Shown here one piece after another: positions 48,870 to 59,108 of a stretch of 64,000 bases of DNA; within the stretch, counting starts at the first letter, position 1; every line of letters starts with the position of its first letter. Location: the NCBI RefSeq assembly GCF_963678635.1, contig NC_087066.1, positions 5,795,954 to 5,859,953 on the forward strand, read 5' to 3'. Under the pieces are notes generated by a model. That model ran no database searches, had not been told where the DNA came from, and worked only from the letters and a program-made list of their open reading frames with translations. The DNA is from Symsagittifera roscoffensis. Taxonomy: Eukaryota; Xenacoelomorpha; Acoela; Convolutidae. The translations under genes and the position numbers were made by a program.

Positions 48870-51800
48870 TTGAGACTCATTTCTGTTGCAATTATTGTTG
48901 AGCTTACAATGATGGTGGTTGAAACGTATTCAACCGAACACCGGGAATTTTCCATGCCAAGTGGAATTGGAAGAGACTTCAACGCTGACAACGTCCCTGT
49001 TTCCCCTTTTCATTCACTTGAGCAAAAACTAACCCTTCTCGCGTCCACAATCATAGTCGGACCCGACTCCATTCGTTCGGGTGTCAGAGGACAGTACATA
49101 GCCGAGCACGGAAACGAAGACGAGGATTCGAAGGAGCTGCGCGACTATGGCATGATAGCAATCGAGTTGCCCATACGTACTAAACTTCCACACTTCGTCA
49201 AATCACATATTGATGTTATTGCGAATGAGTTCAAATCCAACTACACGACCAGACCTTGCACGGTAAGTTTTTAGAATAATTGTAAAACGACATATTTTTA
49301 GATGAACCCAGGGACCGATTTAGGGGGGCGGGGGTGCGGGGGCGGACCCCTCTCTTTCTCAGCGTTTCTACCCCCTGCCGACCTAAAGGGTCCACCCTTT
49401 TGTACTATTTTGAGATATCCATTTTTGGCTGATTTTTTCTAAAGACCCTAATTTTTTCTAAAGTCGCGTTCGGCGCCAACATATATTATTTTTGAGGGGG
49501 GAGTGCGCTCCGAAAAAATGCAATTTTTTGGTCAAAATTTTCCAAAAAGTGCTTAAAATTTGGCCTGTTTTTCATATTTTTGCCTGCGGCGCACAAAATT
49601 TTACCAAAACACGGTCTTTTTAATGCTTTGGTATAGCTCGGAAATTCGCTTTGCTCGACCTAAAAAAAAGCCGACAACATTTTCCTAGATCCGCCTCTAG
49701 ACGAACCAATCTATAAGTTTTGTTTTCGATGCAAATATAAACTGATTTCGATGCAAATATAAACTAATTTTGAGGAAGAGCGCAATTAAATAAAAATATA
49801 CCAATATTTTGGTCGAAACTTGCCAAATTTAGTTAGGAGGTAGAATTTTTGGGGGGTAAGTACAATCAAATTTGAAAAATCCATTCGACCAAATTTTAAA
49901 TCTACTCACAACATACAAAATTCGAAAAAAAAATCAGAAGAAACTTGCAACGCAAACTGTGGAAAAACATTCCTTGTTATTTGCGCGTCCTGTTCTTACT
50001 ATTTTTAAACTACGTATGTATATTAAACAATGATTTATGAAATTAATCATTTTCAATGGAAAGTTTTTTGACTATTTACATTTAAGGGTTATGTTCTAAA
50101 CTATGCTTCTGTAACGGTGGTTTTCTGTTGCAGGTTCTGGGCATGGAGCGACAGCAGCCTATTGCCTCCCGGGTTCCGAAGCCCAGTCGGGAGTTCCTCA
50201 AGGTCATCAATGAGTTCCGATTCCAGAAGAGTGTGATCGAGGAGGAGGAGGCGGAGAGGAGACGGAGTCTGGGACTGAGGTTCAACAGGAGTCCAAAGAC
50301 ATTATGGAACGTCGTGCGAGTTTTTCTCGAAGGTGAGAAGAGACTTCATTTTTGTTATCATTCCGCCAATTGTGCCAACAGAATGTTAATTGTGTTTTTT
50401 TTTTCTCCATAAAGTTGAATATCACAACAAAACGTAATTAATCTCTTCAACCATAATTCCCAGTTTCCAGAAACATTTTACAAAAAACCTCAGAAAATGC
50501 TCCACGTCGCAATCTTTTGCTTAGAAAGGAAATTTCCAAAGTTTTTTTTCTAAAGAATTCACGTAGGGTGCCTTCAGCTTCAAAAACAATCTTTCTTCTG
50601 TAGCTTGGCTAACTAAAACTTTCCTCTCTATCCAAACTAATGTTCTAATGAAAGGGCAAGTTTTGTTTTACAAAAACCAACGTGCAAATTGCGCAAAAAG
50701 ATGTAAATTACTTTCAGCTTCGAACAATTTTTTTTGTTCCCCGCAGAATCTAAAAAGTACCTATTGAAACAACTTTCCTATTTGGATTAAATTTATCATT
50801 AAGACTGTCGGATATTAAAACATTTTCTTGAAATTCAATGAACACTCCTTGAGTTCATTGACTCTTTTCCAACTGCTTGTTGGCTATCGTCAAGAATATG
50901 GCTTCAACAAACTCAGAAAAAAAAATTGTTAATCCCATTTTACGATTTTAATTACAATTTAATTCCGAACTCAGAAGCAGAAAAATCGGACACAAATTTT
51001 TTTGCCAGATCAAAACACGTCTGATATATTCTACCGACATTTTTTGGCGCTATCAAAGCGTTCCAGATCGAGTAACTTTTCATATGGTAATTGGTTATGT
51101 CCAAGCGCTTTGTGAAAAACATGCAAAGAGCTTGGTGGACGCTTTTTTTATTTTCAATCAGTAGCGGATTTAGGGGCGGGGGGCGACGCTCCGTTCTCTC
51201 AGCGGTTCGACCCCCTGCCGACTCAAAGTGTCCCCCTTTGTAGTATTTTGAGATATCCATTTCTGGCTGACTAACGCTACAATTTTTCTAAGCGCGCATT
51301 TGGCGCCAATACACGCCAATTTGGATTGGGAGCGCGCGCCAAAAAAAGCAATTTTTTCGGTCAACGTTTTTTCCAAAAAAAAAGACCTAAATACGCTTTT
51401 TTTTGGCCTGTTGTTTTCAAATTTTTGACTAAGGCGCAAAAATTTTGGACAAAATATGGTCTTTTTAAAAATATGGGAGAGCTCAGAAAAAGAAAATCAA
51501 GAGATTCGAACTGGTCAAATTGTGTATTTTGTGAATTGTACGCGGATTCCGAAAAAGGACGCTCTCTTTGTTCTGTTGTTGTTCTTTCGTTTTCTTTGAT
51601 TGTTCCGGAAAAATTCTGAAATGTGCTAAGACTTGTCACTGGGTTGCATGCAGGAACATACACACCAAATTAGGCGCCTATTCAGTGCACAGGTTGGCCT
51701 CGTAATTTTTTTTTTTAAATCTTCCCTCCCTCGAGAAAATCCCAGATCTTCCCCTTTTGTCACTGAATCAGTTCGGATTTCATGCCCAAATTAAACACCT

Positions 51801-53223
51801 GCAAGCTACATTGAACAAAGCCAATATTTGATATTTGTTTTAAGTTTTATAAAAAGAGCTCTGATTTGGAAATTTTGCCCTCTTACCGCAAAAGACCTAC
51901 AGGGTTCAGTGCTTTTGGCTTTTCAGAGTCTTGTTCAAGTTTTATTGCTTTGATTTTCGAACTTTTTACAAGAATTTTACAACTTCTTACAAAATTAGGC
52001 TCCAAAAATGTTACAAGACAAGGACTTTTTCTCATTAGAAAATTGTAAGATAGTGACGTTTCTTAGAAGAAGGTTGTAGTATAGGAATTTTTTGAGATAT
52101 TTTTGCAAGTTTATTTTCAAACGTGTTGTATTACAACCAGTTCAAATTTTCTCCGCTGACGCAGAGTACCATAACGGAAACTCAAAAGCCAAACCACTTG
52201 TTTTGCAATGTGAGCATAATGAAAGACCTACTATTATTATAAAATTACATATTTGCTGAGAACTAGAAGTTCTGTCGATATGTACCTGAACCCCACAGAC
52301 AACACGTTCGCAGCTATATGGCATCGTTTGTCAAAATTGAGTTTTTATCATCTCCACAATAATTTCAAACCGCTTTTATTACGTATAAATGGGAGAATCA
52401 TTGAAAAAATTTAAATTTTTGTTTCGGAATTTTTTGTTCGAAAAGTGTAAATTATAACCACTATCTGAAAATTTCTAAATGAATTCAAAAACTGGCGAAA
52501 ATTTTCCAAAAACAGTTTTTATCTGTTATTGCGATGTAGAAGTTCTAAAACAGGGAATTTTTTAAAATGCTGCAAAAGTAGGCTAAAAAAATGCCAAATT
52601 AGCTTTTAAAAAATGTGCCGTGTAATTTAGCTCATGTTTAGTTTAGCCTGAAAACCAGAAAAGCTTAGAACATTTTGTCTCGGCACAGAAAATTTTTGTT
52701 TTTGGAAATCGAATCAAGACCAATTAGAAAATAATACCATGCTAACAAAATTAAGAAATCCCTTCTCCACTTTTGCGAAAACCTCGGAAGTTTAGCTCTT
52801 TTTAAACTTTAACTCTGTATTTAAAACATCTAATTAATTTCAGCTGCTCGAAATTTCAAATCTGAAGGTGCCAAACGCAGAAACAGAATCAACAACTCCA
52901 TAAACCGACAGAGAAAAAGATCAAAGTCCACACCCAAAAGAGTTCGGGAAAACTTCAGCCAGAAATTCATCGACACCAATGGTCGGGTCAAAAGCAGTCG
53001 ATCAGTCCGATCCCAAATCAAAGTCACTCAACAGGAAAAAGATCAGTCGAAAAAGCTCAAAGAGTTTTCCAACAAGGGCAAAAATTTGACCGAAGCTCAG
53101 ATTAAAGAAGCCAATAAAATTCTGTACCAGAAATATTTGGAGCCATCTGATGAGTTGAATGGATATTCGAACGGACATGCTGTGAGTGAGGACGAGGATT
53201 ACGATTACGAATATGGAAGTTGA
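48870..53223 (+). CDS. Probable secreted basic protein, 3 exons, ~323 aa, family unknown
   Basis: The exons are 48870-49262, 50134-50332 and 52844-53223 (stop TGA). The donors are ACG|GTAAGT and AAG|GTGAGA; the acceptors are TCTGTTGCAG and TTAATTTCAG. Phases 0 and 1 join cleanly. The first exon opens RLISVAIIVELTMMVVETYS, a good signal peptide, but the codon before it is TTG, not ATG. The first in-frame ATG (48909) would drop most of the signal. Either the ATG sits in an upstream exon, or the start changed. The frame is closed upstream by a stop at 48795. Only one Cys is present in exon 1 (RPC). Exon 2 has a charged EEEEAERRRS segment. Exon 3 is Lys/Arg/Ser-rich (residues ~200-260) with several dibasic sites, and ends in an acidic Tyr-rich tail (SEDEDYDYEYGS) like sulfated-Tyr tails. 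A secreted matrix or precursor protein is possible; I do not recognise it. Confidence 0.6.
49301..49707. mobile_element. hAT-type MITE in intron 1 of gene 2
   Basis: The element is 49309-49699 (391 bp). The left end is CAGGGACCGATTTAGG and the right end CCTAGATCCGCCTCTA. The flanks GATGAACC and GACGAACC match at 7 of 8 positions. It belongs to the CAGGGGCGGAT family, with shared GAGATATCCATTTTTGGC and GAGTGCGCTCC segments. Confidence 0.8.
51159..51756. mobile_element. hAT-type MITE in intron 2 of gene 2, rearranged
   Basis: Left end CAGTAGCGGATTTAGGGG. Shared body segments are GGTTCGACCCCCTGCCG and GGGAGCGCGCGCC. The right end is eroded (CTCGAGAAAATCCCAGATC near 51750). Between about 51500 and 51720 is foreign sequence. 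It includes GCGCCTATTCAGTGCACAGG, which recurs inverted in the tubulin intron at 60988-61013. No target duplication seen. Confidence 0.65.
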
Positions 53224-53288
53224 TGAAAAAGTCAAAAACTGCTGAGTAGCTTTTTTAATAACTGCTAAGCTGCTGATGTTGCTTAAAA

Positions 53289-53294
53289 AATAAA
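53289..53294 (+). terminator. Polyadenylation signal of gene 2
   Basis: AATAAA 65 bp after the stop codon of gene 2, in an otherwise featureless AT-rich 3' region. Confidence 0.5.
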
Positions 53295-53413
53295 ATGATG
53301 ATGAAAATAATTTAAAGCACTTAAAAATCAAAAATAATTTGTTGAACTTAATTTATCTTTCCCAAATGCTGTATAAATACTTACATTTAATTTAATTCTC
53401 TAGAAAAAACGGG

Positions 53414-54105
53414 GATATAATCAGGGGCGGATTTAGGGGGGGGGGGTGGGGTCGGACGCCTTCTTTCAGGGATTCGACCCCCTGCCAACCCAAAGGTTCC
53501 CCGCTTTGGTACTTTTTAAGAAATCCATTTTTGGCCGACCGACCCTAATTTTGGCTCTTTTCCAGTTCCATCCCTTTTAAAATACCGAGTTTTATGTTTA
53601 TTTTACGTGTTATGACGGCTAAATGCGTGATTTTACGCTGTAAAGTATGAAGAACAAATCTGTTCAGAATTGTCGATTTGTTCACCACGCCAAATTTCAT
53701 TGCATTATGACAACGTTAAATAGACTTTTCAAAATTGAATTTGAAAGGGGGGGGGGGGAAACTGGAAAAGAGCCCTAATTTTTTTTAAATTTTTATATAC
53801 ACTAATAAAACCCATAATATACTAATTTTGAGTGGGGAGCGCGAGCCAAAAAAACGCAATTTTTTTGTCGAAATTTTCCAAGTAGTGCCTAAAAACGCCT
53901 TTTTTGGACTGTTTTTTCAAAATTTTGCCTGCGGCGCAGACAATTTGGCCAAAACAGGGACTAAACCGTGCTAAGGGAGAGCTCAAAAAATCAATTCGGT
54001 CGACCTAAAAAAAAGGGGGGAGTCGACGAAATTTTCGAAATTTTTTTGAAAATCCGCCCCCCCCCCCCCCCTCAAGAAAATCCTAGATCCGCTCCTGGGT
54101 TTAAT
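53414..54105. mobile_element. hAT-type MITE downstream of gene 2
   Basis: The element is 53422-54097 (676 bp). The ends are CAGGGGCGGATTTAGG and CCTAGATCCGCTCCTG. The flanking octamers GATATAAT and GGTTTAAT match at 6 of 8. It contains G and C runs near both ends. It is the longest copy of this family here. Confidence 0.78.
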
Positions 54106-54484
54106 AATAAACATGTGTGCCTACCGTTGTTGTTCCGAATTTTAGAAAGTGACGGAATATTTACTATTGGGATGTTTTCTTTCAGACCAAGTTTTTCAAT
54201 TAACAGCCTTCAAAAAAACTTCCAAATTTTCGTTATATCATCTAAAAAGTATTCACGTGCTGACTCATAATTAAATTGTTGGAACCATTTTTATAAAATT
54301 ATGGGTGATTGAAAAAAGCCAATCGGCCAATTTGAGATAAAAGTGTGCGCTATTTATCAGCTTACTATTGAAGTGCATCAAATGAAGCAAATCAAATCTA
54401 TCCAGGTTAATTTGATACAGCTTCCAAAAAATTAATAAGAAAAATCAACAAGAATAGCCGGTAACTCTGCAAGTAGCACAGAAT

Positions 54485-55007
54485 GTTCCGACCATAGTCT
54501 TAAAAAAACATCGCAAAGTTTTTCAAATCATTATCGTTTTTTTTCGGCGTGGTGTAATAAAAGGAGCTGAACAAAACTGCAAATAAGGTATTTTTGACAG
54601 TCATAGTAAAACAAGCAAAAAAAATTCAAGTTTTGCAGAAAAATTTCTTGAAAAAAAAAGAAAAAAAAATCCAAAAAATCAAGTATTGAAGCTTTTTTGA
54701 TTTTTTGAAATTGAATCCAAAAATGCGCTAATAAGTTACTCAATATAAACTAACGTTTCTCAAGTAAAACTAAGTTCTTACTTTTTAAATTAAGCTATTA
54801 TAAAATCAAAAATTTCAAACCGGTCTTTCTTTTTTTGGGAGTTTTTAATTATGGATCAAATCCCGACTGTAAGGGCGCTGATATGATAAACCACTCAACC
54901 CAGTCCGATGATTTTTTGTGAAATCTGATTTCGCGTGAAAAACAAAACGAAAAAAAACTAAAACACACCCGAGTACAAAGTTTCTCCCCATTTTCAATGG
55001 TCGGAAC
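54485..55007. mobile_element. TIR element family A, copy 3
   Basis: GTTCCGACCAT at the left and ATGGTCGGAAC at the right. AAAACACACCCGAGTACAAA lies near the right end. The leader GCAAGTAGCACAGAAT precedes it, as at copy 1. No coding capacity. Confidence 0.75.
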
Positions 55008-55924
55008 AATAAAGCACTTTGCCAGACTGGTGGAAAGTTTAACAACGAAATGAAATAAAATAAAAGAAAAAATAAGTTCTAGAATGGAGCACAGACTTAA
55101 GCATTTAAGAAATGAAATCCGGCGACAAAATTGTACGTAGAATCCAACTTCTATACGGATTGTAAAAATATGTACCAAGTAATGTAAATTTTGCCGGAAT
55201 ATCTGAGTTAAAGCAAGTTTTTTGAATAACGTTTTGGGCATAGACATTGTTATTTAAGTTTTGTCGGATTTTAACCTCAATGCTGTGAAAAAAACAGTTT
55301 GGAAACCTCTGTTTATGGTTTGAAAGTAACTATCTACAAATTATCAACAAATTTTTATCGGAAAACAGATGTACAAAACCTCTAATTTTTTGTTACCATT
55401 TGTCTGTTGAACTTTTTTTGAAAGTATGGCACGGGCAATTTATGGCCAAACATACAAAGAAGTAGCAAGTTGAACTGAAACATTTTTAGAAAAGGATACC
55501 CTATCTGCCCTCCAGTTTCATAAAACAAATACCATCTTTGAAATTGAGATTTTCTCGATGACTAAATCAATACATACACAAGAACATCGTTAAGTTTTGG
55601 CCAGGAACACAAAAAGTTTTCTGGCAAAAACCATAACAAAAACTTTTCATTTTGTGCCTGAGAACTTTAGGAGAAGTTTGAACTGAGTAAAATCAGCGAT
55701 GAAAGGAAATTATCATTTCTGCAAAAAAAGTTGTGTGGGACAACGTTTTGCTTCAAACAAAACAAGGTAAAACTTAATATTTTTCAACCCGAAATTCGAA
55801 CACCTACTAGTGTCGTCGTTTATCTTCTATAGAAATCTAATGTTTTTACAATAGCCGCGACAGAAAAAAGACGTAGCTTTTGATTTTTTTGTTTCCAACT
55901 GAAACTTAATGTTTCAGGGAGACT
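55008..55924. other. Intergenic; perhaps eroded Tc1/mariner sequence
   Basis: AT-rich. 55690-55920 may be the decayed middle of the transposase whose C-terminal part is listed next, since VVWDNVLL-like wording appears near 55735. It is too damaged to call. Confidence 0.3.
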
Positions 55925-56078
55925 GATACTTCCTAAAATGCGGCAGTTTTGCATCCGCACCTGAAAAGTTGAAAAGTGGCTCATTGACAACTACAATCTA
56001 ACATTTCCCTGGGTACCATTGTTTCCGGATCTTAAGCCGGTAGAAAATCTTTGGGGGTTCCTAAAAACAATGCTTTAA
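55925..56078 (+). pseudogene. Tc1/mariner transposase fragment
   Basis: In one frame NAAVLHPHLKS (about 55938-55970) matches the region after the second catalytic Asp; the Asp position itself is lost. After a shift, KWLIDNYNLTFPWVPLFPDL then KPVENLWGFLK (55974-56069) matches the typical PDLNPIENLW box, whose Glu is catalytic in DD34E enzymes. A stop follows at 56076. No terminal repeats were found. Confidence 0.65.
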
Positions 56079-56572
56079 AAAAATGTATCTTCAACAGAAG
56101 TGAGGAAAAAGTTTTTGCTAATGAAATACAGAAGGTTGAATTGCGCTTAATTAAAACCATGAGCGTCGCTGAAAAATTAAATTTTCAAGGTCAGAGTCAT
56201 TTTAAAACTTTAGTTCAGAAAGATCTATGCCTGGAGCTAGCATGTGGAGCTACTCTATATCTCTGAATTCCACAAAAGCAAAAAAATCAAAGAAAACTTG
56301 TCTTAATAATTGGTCCACGACAAAGCCTTGTCCAACTTGGACGCAGAATCCACTTAAATTTCAAAAGTTAACAGTTTGGCTTCGTTTTGAAGATTTTCAT
56401 TTTAAAGTTTTTTTAAACTATTGCATATACCTTAAAAGGAAGTCAAAACCTTCAGAACCTTTCACTGATGCAAACAATTTTGTTCAGGTTTCAATATCAG
56501 TTGATTTCTAATTTTTGACTTTTTGAATAATGGACAAATTCCATGCTGGTAAATTCCATGAGTTGAGTTTTT
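56079..56572. other. Region after Tc1 fragment, no gene recognised
   Basis: Frames at 56051-56266 and 56227-56511 (+) may include further eroded transposase (EIQKVELRLIKTMS). They have no motif that I can confirm. Confidence 0.3.
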
Positions 56573-56781
56573 GGCTCTTTTTCCTTCCCCCCCCATCTGC
56601 AAAATTTTACACGTGAAGTTTTGTTCACTTTATCTGAATGTTACGAAAATTGGCATGCGAACTATCTGAGCCGTGACAAACATTTTTGGTTTTTGGTCTT
56701 CATAATCAACCTTGTAAAACCCCTCGTTACACCTTAAAATTGACCCTTATGTGAGGTGGGGGGGGGGAAGGAAAGAGAGCC
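56573..56781. mobile_element. 209-bp MITE with poly-C/poly-G terminal inverted repeats
   Basis: The left end GGCTCTTTTTCCTTCCCCCC is mirrored by the right end GGGGGGAAGGAAAGAGAGCC. The body contains CTTGTAAAACCCCTCGTTAC, found inverted in the intron 1 repeat of gene 1 (1158-1374). A third partial match lies near 56911-56935. Confidence 0.8.
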
Positions 56782-57110
56782 GGTTTTTTTTGAGAAACTA
56801 GAGTTTGAAATAAGTTTCATTAATCAAATTCCAATAACGTTTTTGGGAGCATAAGGCTAACTTGCGCTATCTTCACACTTAATTCAAACGAGCATCATTT
56901 TGATGACATAACGAGTGGTTTTACAAGGTTAGAAATGAAATGCAAAAAAATTACTCATGAAGTCAGACATTCAGACCATGCATGGGAGCCAAAGTCTTAT
57001 AGCGAAAAATTAATGGCTGATTCAACGATTCGTGAGACCAAACTGAATTTCTGCGATCTTTTAAAAACACTATTAGATTCAATTTTGTCAGATATCAAAA
57101 ATAGTATATG

Positions 57111-57600
57111 CAAGGCTGTTCGTAAATCAGCGCAAAGCCCTGAATGTTCCGACTGCCCCTTAATCCATACCTAACAGTTTTTGGGAGAAAAATATAAAAA
57201 ACTATAAATTTTGGACAACATCAAAGATCAATTGTGAAAGTTTGAATCGTACGAAATCATTATGACAAATTAGCAAGCCTCAATTCAATTTGGAACAATT
57301 TTGTTGTGCAGGACAGTTCGCCACGCATAAAAAATTCGTGTAACGATATCAGGATTATGGATTAAATCTTCAAAGCCCACATAAAATATTCCAGAGCAAA
57401 TTTGCAATTTTCAAACTCCCAAAACTTCGCAAAAAGTGATCAGAGGGAAAATATATTTTCAAATATGGTTTTGAGGAATTGATATGTTTAATGGAGCAAA
57501 TAAAAATTTTTTGTTAAAAAATGTTAATTCGATTGCCAAAAATTGACTGAGTAAAAAACCACGCCCAGCATAAATCTTCCATTTACTTGAAAAGTCGGAA
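57111..57600 (+). repeat. Repeat family B, forward copy, left half of head-to-head pair
   Basis: Starts CAAGGCTGTTCGTAAATC, then AGCCCTGAATGTTCCGACTG. The body has GCCTCAATTCAATTTGG. It ends CACGCCCAGCATAAATCTTC...AAAGTCGGAA. Confidence 0.72.
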
Positions 57601-57741
57601 ATGCAAAAAGCACCTTTAGAAAAATTCGTTCAACTGAAAATGGAAATCAAAAATTGTACAAAAAAAGGACCACTTGGAAAAATTTGGCAACCAGAACTGA
57701 AAAAAAGCCCGCTTCCATATCCCTTGACGCGCTACATTTAT

Positions 57742-58217
57742 TGTTCCAAATTTAGCAACCAAATTTACAAAATAGTTGTGCTCGGAGTGGTTTATTTATT
57801 CAGACAAATTTCGACTGTTAAATAGCTATTTTGATGATTTTTTTTGTATCAGTCAAAAGGTACTGTTGTCTTGAGCTTAAATTTGAAAAGATATTTTACT
57901 TGTGATCATTTTTCATAAATTTATAGTGGTTTAAAGATTGCCACTTTAGCAAATTTGTGACAGTTCACGCGTCGCGAGTTTTTTCAAACTATTACCATGT
58001 AAGCGGAGATTGAATCCCTAATTGAAATTGTTCTAAATCGGTAGAAGCAAACTTATTTTTCCTTTTTTTATTTTCTACTAGGACCAAAATCTATCACCTT
58101 GTACTTTATATGGTGCGTGGGAGGATGATTTTCACAACTTTTTTTCTTGTTATTGCTGCTCCCTAGACCTTAAAAGGCAGTCGGAACATTCAGGGCTTTT
58201 TCCTGATACGAGCGTTT
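57742..58217 (-). repeat. Repeat family B, reversed copy, right half of pair
   Basis: Begins TGTTCCAAATTTAGC (inverted 3' end). The middle has AAGGTACTGTTGTCTTGAGC. It ends GGCAGTCGGAACATTCAGGG and GATACGAGCGTTTG. With the preceding copy it makes an inverted pair with ~140 bp between. Confidence 0.72.
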
Positions 58218-59108
58218 GTTTTTCATTTGATCGAGCATAGCGATCAATTGAGCTCTTTTTAAAGAAACTAATGAGGCCAAAACTGTCTGCAACGCTTTTT
58301 CTACATAGGATTTTAAATTTTGTTTGCTACAAAAAAATATTATCAGCAATAACCGATTTTGCCTTCAGCCCTGATTAAAGCAAAATAATCAAAGTTGAGT
58401 GTTGTGGATTAGTTTAAAAAGAGGACCTTTGGTTAGTAATAATTTTGTTGAAAAAGATAGTTGTATTCTAAAAGTTATAAGAATCCTTCGCTAAAAACAG
58501 ATCTTACAAACTTATCTGTTCTCCTAGAAAACTGGAACACTTTTATTAACTAAGATTCCCATTTCTATACTAAATCATTACATTTAATACACCTGAATTA
58601 GATGTTCCAATCCACCTTCATCGGTTCAATCGCAGGACATAGAAGTTGCAACTTTTAGTTTTCAGGAGATGAAATGAACAAAACTGTTTTACACGTTTGT
58701 GCTAATTTATCTGCAACTACTTGGCTTAGACTAAAGCCGGATAAAAACCCGTAAAAACGTGTGTTTCAGGTTCCGTTTGGCCATTTAACCAGAGGGTCCT
58801 CTCAGAGTCAAAAACTCCCCGTAAACAGGAGAAGCGTTTTGAAACTTCATGTTTGAAAGTACTCGTTGTAAAGTTTTCGTCACAAAAATCAGGTACCAGC
58901 AAACGATTTTTCTTTCATTTATTGCTTTTTTGTGTTTCTGTTTTTAAAAAAAACAGATTGAAAATTCCAATTCTGCAATGAACTTTCGGTGATTAAAGAA
59001 CCCATTTAACATCATATATCACAGTCTCGTATTTTAAAATAATTGATAATTGGATAACTTTATATTATCTGAGTTATTTATAATCTTCCATAACTCAGTC
59101 TCCCTTGT
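58218..59108. other. Intergenic downstream of alpha-tubulin
   Basis: AT-rich, no gene recognised. It holds the tubulin 3' UTR on the minus strand. A possible poly(A) signal AATAAA (TTTATT on the plus strand, 58918-58923) lies about 190 bp after the stop. Confidence 0.4.
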
